A stretch of DNA of 64,000 bases from contig OZ026547.1 of assembly GCA_964020155.1 (NCBI GenBank), positions 5,430,509 through 5,494,508 on the forward strand. Direction: 5' to 3'. Positions 57,991-64,000 of this stretch are shown here, piece after piece (positions within the stretch are counted from its first letter, which is position 1; each line of letters starts with the position of its first letter). This stretch comes from Chondrilla cf. caribensis. Lineage: Eukaryota; Porifera; Demospongiae; Chondrillida; Chondrillidae. Below the pieces are notes generated by a model. The model was not told the DNA's origin. It did no database searches and was given only the letters and a program-made list of their open reading frames with translations. The position numbers were made by a program, and so were the translations under genes.

Positions 57991-59051
57991 CCAAACTCCC
58001 AGCTGCAAAATTCGGCACTGGCTCTTGTTTGTAGATGGACGCTTCTCTGCCGTAGAGACACTCGTAATTCTGTTTCTTCATTCGAGTACGTTATTGATTG
58101 TGTTGAGGCTAAAATCTTAAGGTTTCTTCTTTCTAAGAAGCGGCGAGACAAATCACACATTCCCGACAAATTCAATTCGGCCATGATGGTCATTAGGGCG
58201 CATAATCGGTTAGAGCGAGCTCTAACCAACGAAACAAGACAATTGTGTGAGTGCCGACTTTAAGCCTATTAATACCGTTTTTACAAGGATGCCCGTAAAG
58301 CAGGTCGAACCTGGGTTGATTCAAATTGTATGGTGGCTCATGGACATTTACCGTTGCGGTCTAATTGCCCAATTCGATCACTTCGGTCCATGGAAATTGC
58401 CGAATCGCCCAATTCGATCACTTCGGTCCATGGAAATTGCCGAATCGCCCAATTCGATCACTTCGGTCGATTCGCTAACATCTTTGGATGAATCGGCAAT
58501 GCCATATTTTGGTCACTTGCATAACATGTGACTGTATTGACTGGAATTGCTACCAGGTTCCCTACCCTGACTCAGGTACCTGCTATTCCACCCAAGCCCA
58601 TATGCAAGTCCAAGAAAAGGGGTCTTCCAGCTTCTAAATTGTGGACTTTGATGTTAAATTTGATATGCTATAACTAAACAAATTATTATAGTAATTAAGG
58701 CTTAATTAATTAAATTGCTGGTAACTAGTCCGATAGGGGATTGAAACAGAATTCTTGTGTTACTAGTTTCGCCATTTATAACTCACTTTCAACTAGCTTG
58801 GAACCGGGTCGAACTTTTTACAAAGGTTCAACTCGGAATTTTAAACCATGTTCGACCCGGCTTCATGATGTCATGTGAACACACGAACTCACTTTAAACC
58901 AAGTTCGACTAAGGTTCTACCCACTTGACGGCATTCATGTGAAATGGTATAAGAAAACCACATGCCAATATATAACTTATTACATTTTCCAATTACTTAC
59001 TACTACTTCCAATTTACAAATCATACTACACTGTACAGATTTTAGTGGCCA
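57991..59051. other. Region without a supported gene
   Basis: Contains a 40-bp tandem repeat and, around 58,800-58,900, imperfect inverted copies of GAACCGGGTCGAAC. A 94-codon plus frame at 58,247-58,531 reads through the tandem repeat in changing phase and is not convincing. Confidence 0.5.
58367..58469. repeat. 40-bp tandem repeat, 2.6 copies
   Basis: Unit begins GCCCAATTCGATCACTTCGG; copies start at 58,367, 58,407 and 58,447 and are identical over their shared length. Confidence 0.95.
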
Positions 59052-59064
59052 CTCACACACACAC

Positions 59065-59133
<69 letters not shown>
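59052..59133. repeat. (CA)n microsatellite
   Basis: Pure CA tract before the relic collagen fragment. Confidence 0.95.
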
Positions 59134-59174
59134 AATACAACAAGAAGTCCCTTGTCTTGACTGTCACTTCATCT

Positions 59175-59405
59175 GTTGAAGTGACTGAATCCATTAGGAC
59201 TACAAGGAACTTGTGGACATTCTGGAACACTAGGAGATGTTGAGGATGCACAATTGAGTGATTTTGGAATGGTTTTGTTAAGCCTGTCAAGTAGTAAATT
59301 ACATTATGAGAAGACATACAGTTATTTCGTTAGCGGTGGAAACATTGATCCATTGATTATTCAATTACAATGGAAACCACCATGTCATGCAGTAAAATGG
59401 AAGTA
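59175..59405 (+). pseudogene. Relic collagenous exon with a long non-helical tail
   Basis: Open for about 75 codons: LNPLGLQGTCGHSGTLGDVE, then SDFGMVLLSLSSKLHYEKTY and further to TAA. The collagen part matches fragments at 21,650, 32,640 and 61,610. Here the tail stays open, so this copy may be closest to the original last exon of a second collagen-like gene type. No upstream exon was found. Confidence 0.4.
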
Positions 59406-59559
59406 AAAGTAATGACTTTTTATTTTTTTTAAATTTTTAATGCAATACAGTATTAATAAAACCAAGTGTATACATAGGTACAATGTTACTTGATTGTTTA
59501 TATAAATATCATGCAGTGTACTGTAAATCAAACAAGTTGTTTAAAAAGTGAGATGTCCT

Positions 59560-60010
59560 TCTGTGACAGCCAGATGAATGCTGTCACAGGTTCTGCTTGC
59601 ATGATTGTCACTCGATCAAGTTCCACGAAGGCACATAATTGCTGCTCTCATCAAAGAAAAGCTGATATTGCACCAAATCAATCCCGTTGTTGCTGCATAT
59701 CTGGTCTGTCGTTGATGGATAAGAGGTAGGCAAGGCGGGCATAAACTGTCCGGGCAAGTCTTCCCATGCCGCCAGAGGTGCTGAACACCCGTGGAGTGAA
59801 GGTTCCATGTTCCACATCAAGGATTCTCTGTTCATAGTCCTGCTTCTTCTTCTCTTCGCGTTAGTAGCAGGATTCAAGGGACGACTGCGTGTTGGGGTTG
59901 TCAAAAAATGTACATTGACGGGTGGATCCCAAGAACCCTCTTGCTCTGATGTCTGGTCTTGCATGATCCTCCTTTTTGCAGACAAATAGTTAAAGGTCTG
60001 CAGAACAGAA
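59560..60010 (-). pseudogene. Decayed LINE-type C-terminal fragment
   Basis: On the minus strand, in two frames, it reads CCYxREEKKKQ-like, then YEQRILDVEHGTFTP, VFSTSGGMGRLARTVYARLA, and ISFSLMRAAIMCLRGT. I recognise this block as the tail that follows reverse transcriptase in many invertebrate retroelements. At least one stop and one frameshift are present, and the rest of the element is missing. Confidence 0.5.
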
Positions 60011-60029
60011 AATAACGACTGCATACATC

Positions 60030-60895
60030 ATTCAGGATGCATAGTGACCAGGTATGTATATTTGTGATCATGTTTAAAGAACTCTCCAAAAATTACTATA
60101 AGAATTAGGCCCAGAGCAAGCAGTTTCCAGGTGGTCCGGCAAATATGCTAATAAAATGACAACATAGGTAATTGAATGTCAATAAATGAAATAAATGCTG
60201 TTTGGCCAGGTGACATATTATGGTTGATTTGAGGCTGGAAAAACTATAGCTTGTTTCTAGAGATTTCCATTGGACTTTATCCATAAAATCAAATAAGTGT
60301 TTTGTTCGATGAGGAAAAAGTGAAAATGCTATTTGTGAATCTGAAACTGCCTGGACAACAGACCAAACTAACCAAAAAACGAAGAAGTAATGTTCAAGCA
60401 ATAAAGCATGTGCATTTACCGGCGAGACTAATAGGGAATTTTGATGTACGTGCACAACCTATAAAGTTCTTCAATAGCATTTAGCGCGAATTTGTCCATT
60501 TACTGAGAAAAGCACCTCCCTGCTTCAAAATCTAGCCACATATCGATCCTTATTGCTTGTCATTTTGATAACAAATTAGGCTAAGGACTATAGTCCATCT
60601 GAAGACAATATTATACACATACTGCACCACATTTCAATTTAAAGATCATTACATTTTACACCTAATAACAATCACATCCTGACAGTGTACAGAATTTTGT
60701 GAGAAGTTACCACATTGTTGAAATATCTATATTTAAAGTCTCATTTTTCTCATTTCTATAGCAAAGGCACGGGTGGCCAGATGCTAGCTGACAGTTAATG
60801 AACAAAAAGAAATTGCCACTCAGGCATGACAATACATACTGTCGAACGAACATAATGAAACTTCAATAATAGACATAGGTACACACACAAACATG
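60030..60895. other. No supported gene
   Basis: Low-complexity AT-rich sequence. A 116-codon minus frame at 60,105-60,455 has no recognisable features. Confidence 0.5.
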
Positions 60896-60896
60896 T

Positions 60897-60897
<1 letters not shown>

Positions 60898-60974
<77 letters not shown>

Positions 60975-60995
60975 CACACACACACACACACATGT
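60898..60995. repeat. (CA)n microsatellite
   Basis: CA tract directly before a relic of the collagen 5' block. Confidence 0.95.
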
Positions 60996-61050
60996 CACGC
61001 AATTGACTTGTTTACATCAATGCAGAATTACTAAGGATTCCAATGTCATA
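60996..61050 (+). promoter_or_regulatory. Relic of the collagen-unit 5' block
   Basis: GACTTGTTTACATCAATGCAG and AGGATTCC match the start of the block found before all first exons, but the rest of the block, the TATA box and exon 1 are absent. It marks a lost unit. Confidence 0.5.
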
Positions 61051-61264
61051 GTATGGCATTATCCTATGAATTCCCATTCTCAAAGCTTAGGTGAGCCGCA
61101 TCAAAATCCGTCGGAACTACATTGCATTGCCTTACGAGCACCTTTACAAAAGGACCGCCTATCCTAAGTGACATTAATGAACTACACTAATTAAAAGCAG
61201 CTCTGCATATACAATTATGTATACAGTTAATTTAGTTTTTAGTTAGGAAAACATCTAATGCATT

Positions 61265-61500
61265 GAAAATCTAGTTACACATACAGGCAACAAGTAGAGA
61301 TATTGACAATGACATATGAAATTGTGTTATAAAGGGTTTATCACGCCAAACATTTTTGGCAGCTGAATGCTGCCTTCGACTGTGGAAGCAACTCATAAAT
61401 ATTGTGTAAATGCAAACTGCACTATATTATATAACTGTAACACATACAGGCAACAAGTAGAGATACTGACGATGACATATGAAATTGTGCTATGGGAAGA
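61265..61500. repeat. Direct repeat of a spacer block interrupted by ~105 bp
   Basis: The segment with CATACAGGCAACAAGTAGAG and GACATATGAAATTGTG occurs at about 61,278-61,330 and again at 61,440-61,492. The stretch between resembles one near 32,390-32,470. Confidence 0.7.
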
Positions 61501-61554
61501 GTGAGCAGGTCCAATAAACTCCTGGGAATCACATAATAGGGTGAAAGATCACAA

Positions 61555-61680
61555 GGACATAGACCTCTTTGACTTGGCAGGGAACCAGGAACTGTTGGTG
61601 ATACTGGATGCACTAGGACCACAAGGAACTCCTGGAAATTCAGGAGATCTAGGAGATGTTGAGGATAGATGAGTGAGTGT
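61555..61680 (+). pseudogene. Relic collagenous exon fragment
   Basis: GEPGTVGDTG and, after a frame change, LGPQGTPGNSGDLGDVEDR followed by TGA. Same family as 21,650, 32,640 and 59,190. Confidence 0.5.
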
Positions 61681-62236
61681 TTTTCAAAGGATTCACTCAA
61701 ACCTTTCAAGTAACAAATGAAATAATGGGAATTTATTTCATTAGAGGTGCAACTATGCATGAAGTGCTAAATCAATTACAAGGGACATAAGAATGTAATG
61801 CAATCATGGTGAAGTTATAATGTAAGTCAGGACAAGTCACTGCAACTATGACTAGTACCCTATGAACAGTCTACAAATTCAGTATGTATGGTGACCAAGT
61901 ACTATGTATGTTTTCAGTAGCCTCAGAGGAATTACTAAGAATGTAAGACTATATGCGATGTCCAAGATGATAGCCTACCTTTCAGAGTTGACTGGCAAGT
62001 TCTAATTACACACACACCAAAATGCCTCCACCCCTACGCACTTGAATCAACTTGTTTACAGCAAAGCAGAAAAACTAAGGATTCCGCATTAATCACTTGT
62101 GGGTGATATGGGGCTCTGATATCAATTCCCTGTCTCTGACCATATCAATAAAAAGCACCATACATACAACTATTCATTGAGCAGACCTAAAAATGCCCAA
62201 TGAATATCATTAACATTGGGCTTGTTCTCCCATGAC

Positions 62237-62242
62237 TATAAA
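62237..62242 (+). promoter_or_regulatory. TATA-like box of collagen unit 9
   Basis: TATAAA 65 bases before the ATG at 62302. Confidence 0.55.
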
Positions 62243-62301
62243 CATCCTGTTCTTATGTGGTTAACACAAACTAGTACTGAGCACGGACAAGAGCTACAGT
62301 T

Positions 62302-64000
<1,699 letters not shown>

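Noticed and set aside
58247..58531. A 94-codon plus frame right of the 15-kb element
   Set aside because: Runs through a 40-bp tandem repeat, which shifts frame between copies, so the peptide is not a repeated domain.
60105..60455. A 116-codon minus frame near the LINE-type tail
   Set aside because: No motif, and it is not continuous with the recognisable retroelement block.

Overview
The window is animal nuclear DNA, not prokaryotic: AT-rich, with GT-AG introns, many (CA)n tracts, a pogo/Tigger transposon, Ty3/Gypsy and LINE-type remnants and several MITE families. Secreted collagen-like proteins, together with MITEs whose ends read TACCGTAGGG, would suit a sponge or another early-branching marine invertebrate. 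The sequence alone does not settle the species.

Region 1 (1-42,503, resuming about 59,190-64,000) is a tandem array of collagen-like genes. The standard unit has a TATA-like box, a 199-nt exon 1 (signal peptide plus coiled coil), a phase-1 intron of about 0.9-1.5 kb, and one long exon 2. Exon 2 finishes the coil, adds a Cys-X-Cys pair, then encodes an uninterrupted Gly-X-Y domain rich in Asn-Gly-Thr sequons and Lys-Gly-Glu/Asp triplets. I count eight first exons and ten collagenous second exons. Units starting at 342, 7076, 10455, 22339 and 27053 look intact (354, 279, 347, 313 and 318 aa). The unit at 34108 has a chimeric second exon, the one at 40113 carries a nonsense codon, those at 17251 and 29991 are headless pseudogenes, and the one at 62302 runs off the window. 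Between units lie Gypsy pol remnants that were duplicated with the array, conserved flanks, MITEs, relics of a second collagenous exon type, and an intact 2.0-kb Tigger element (18,640-20,641).

Region 2 (42,678-57,725) interrupts the array and is the most interesting part. It is 15,048 bp long, bounded by perfect 33-bp terminal inverted repeats and flanked by a 4-bp direct repeat, ACTA. Outside both ends lie the two halves of a roughly 170-bp satellite-like repeat; an uninterrupted second copy follows on the right and effectively shows the empty site. Inside are two divergently transcribed multi-exon genes. The leftward gene (10 exons, about 810 aa) is a DUF7869-type protein with Asp, Asp and Glu/Asp motifs like those of RNase H-fold transposases. 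The rightward gene (12 exons, 741 aa) has a ParB/sulfiredoxin-like domain and a C-terminus that may be a decayed methyltransferase fold. A broken copy of the rightward gene's first two exons sits between them. I read this as a large, possibly undescribed, two-gene DNA transposon.

Region 3 (57,730-62,240) holds the rest of the satellite, a 40-bp tandem repeat, a decayed LINE-type tail, (CA)n tracts, relic collagen exons and a relic promoter block before the last collagen unit.
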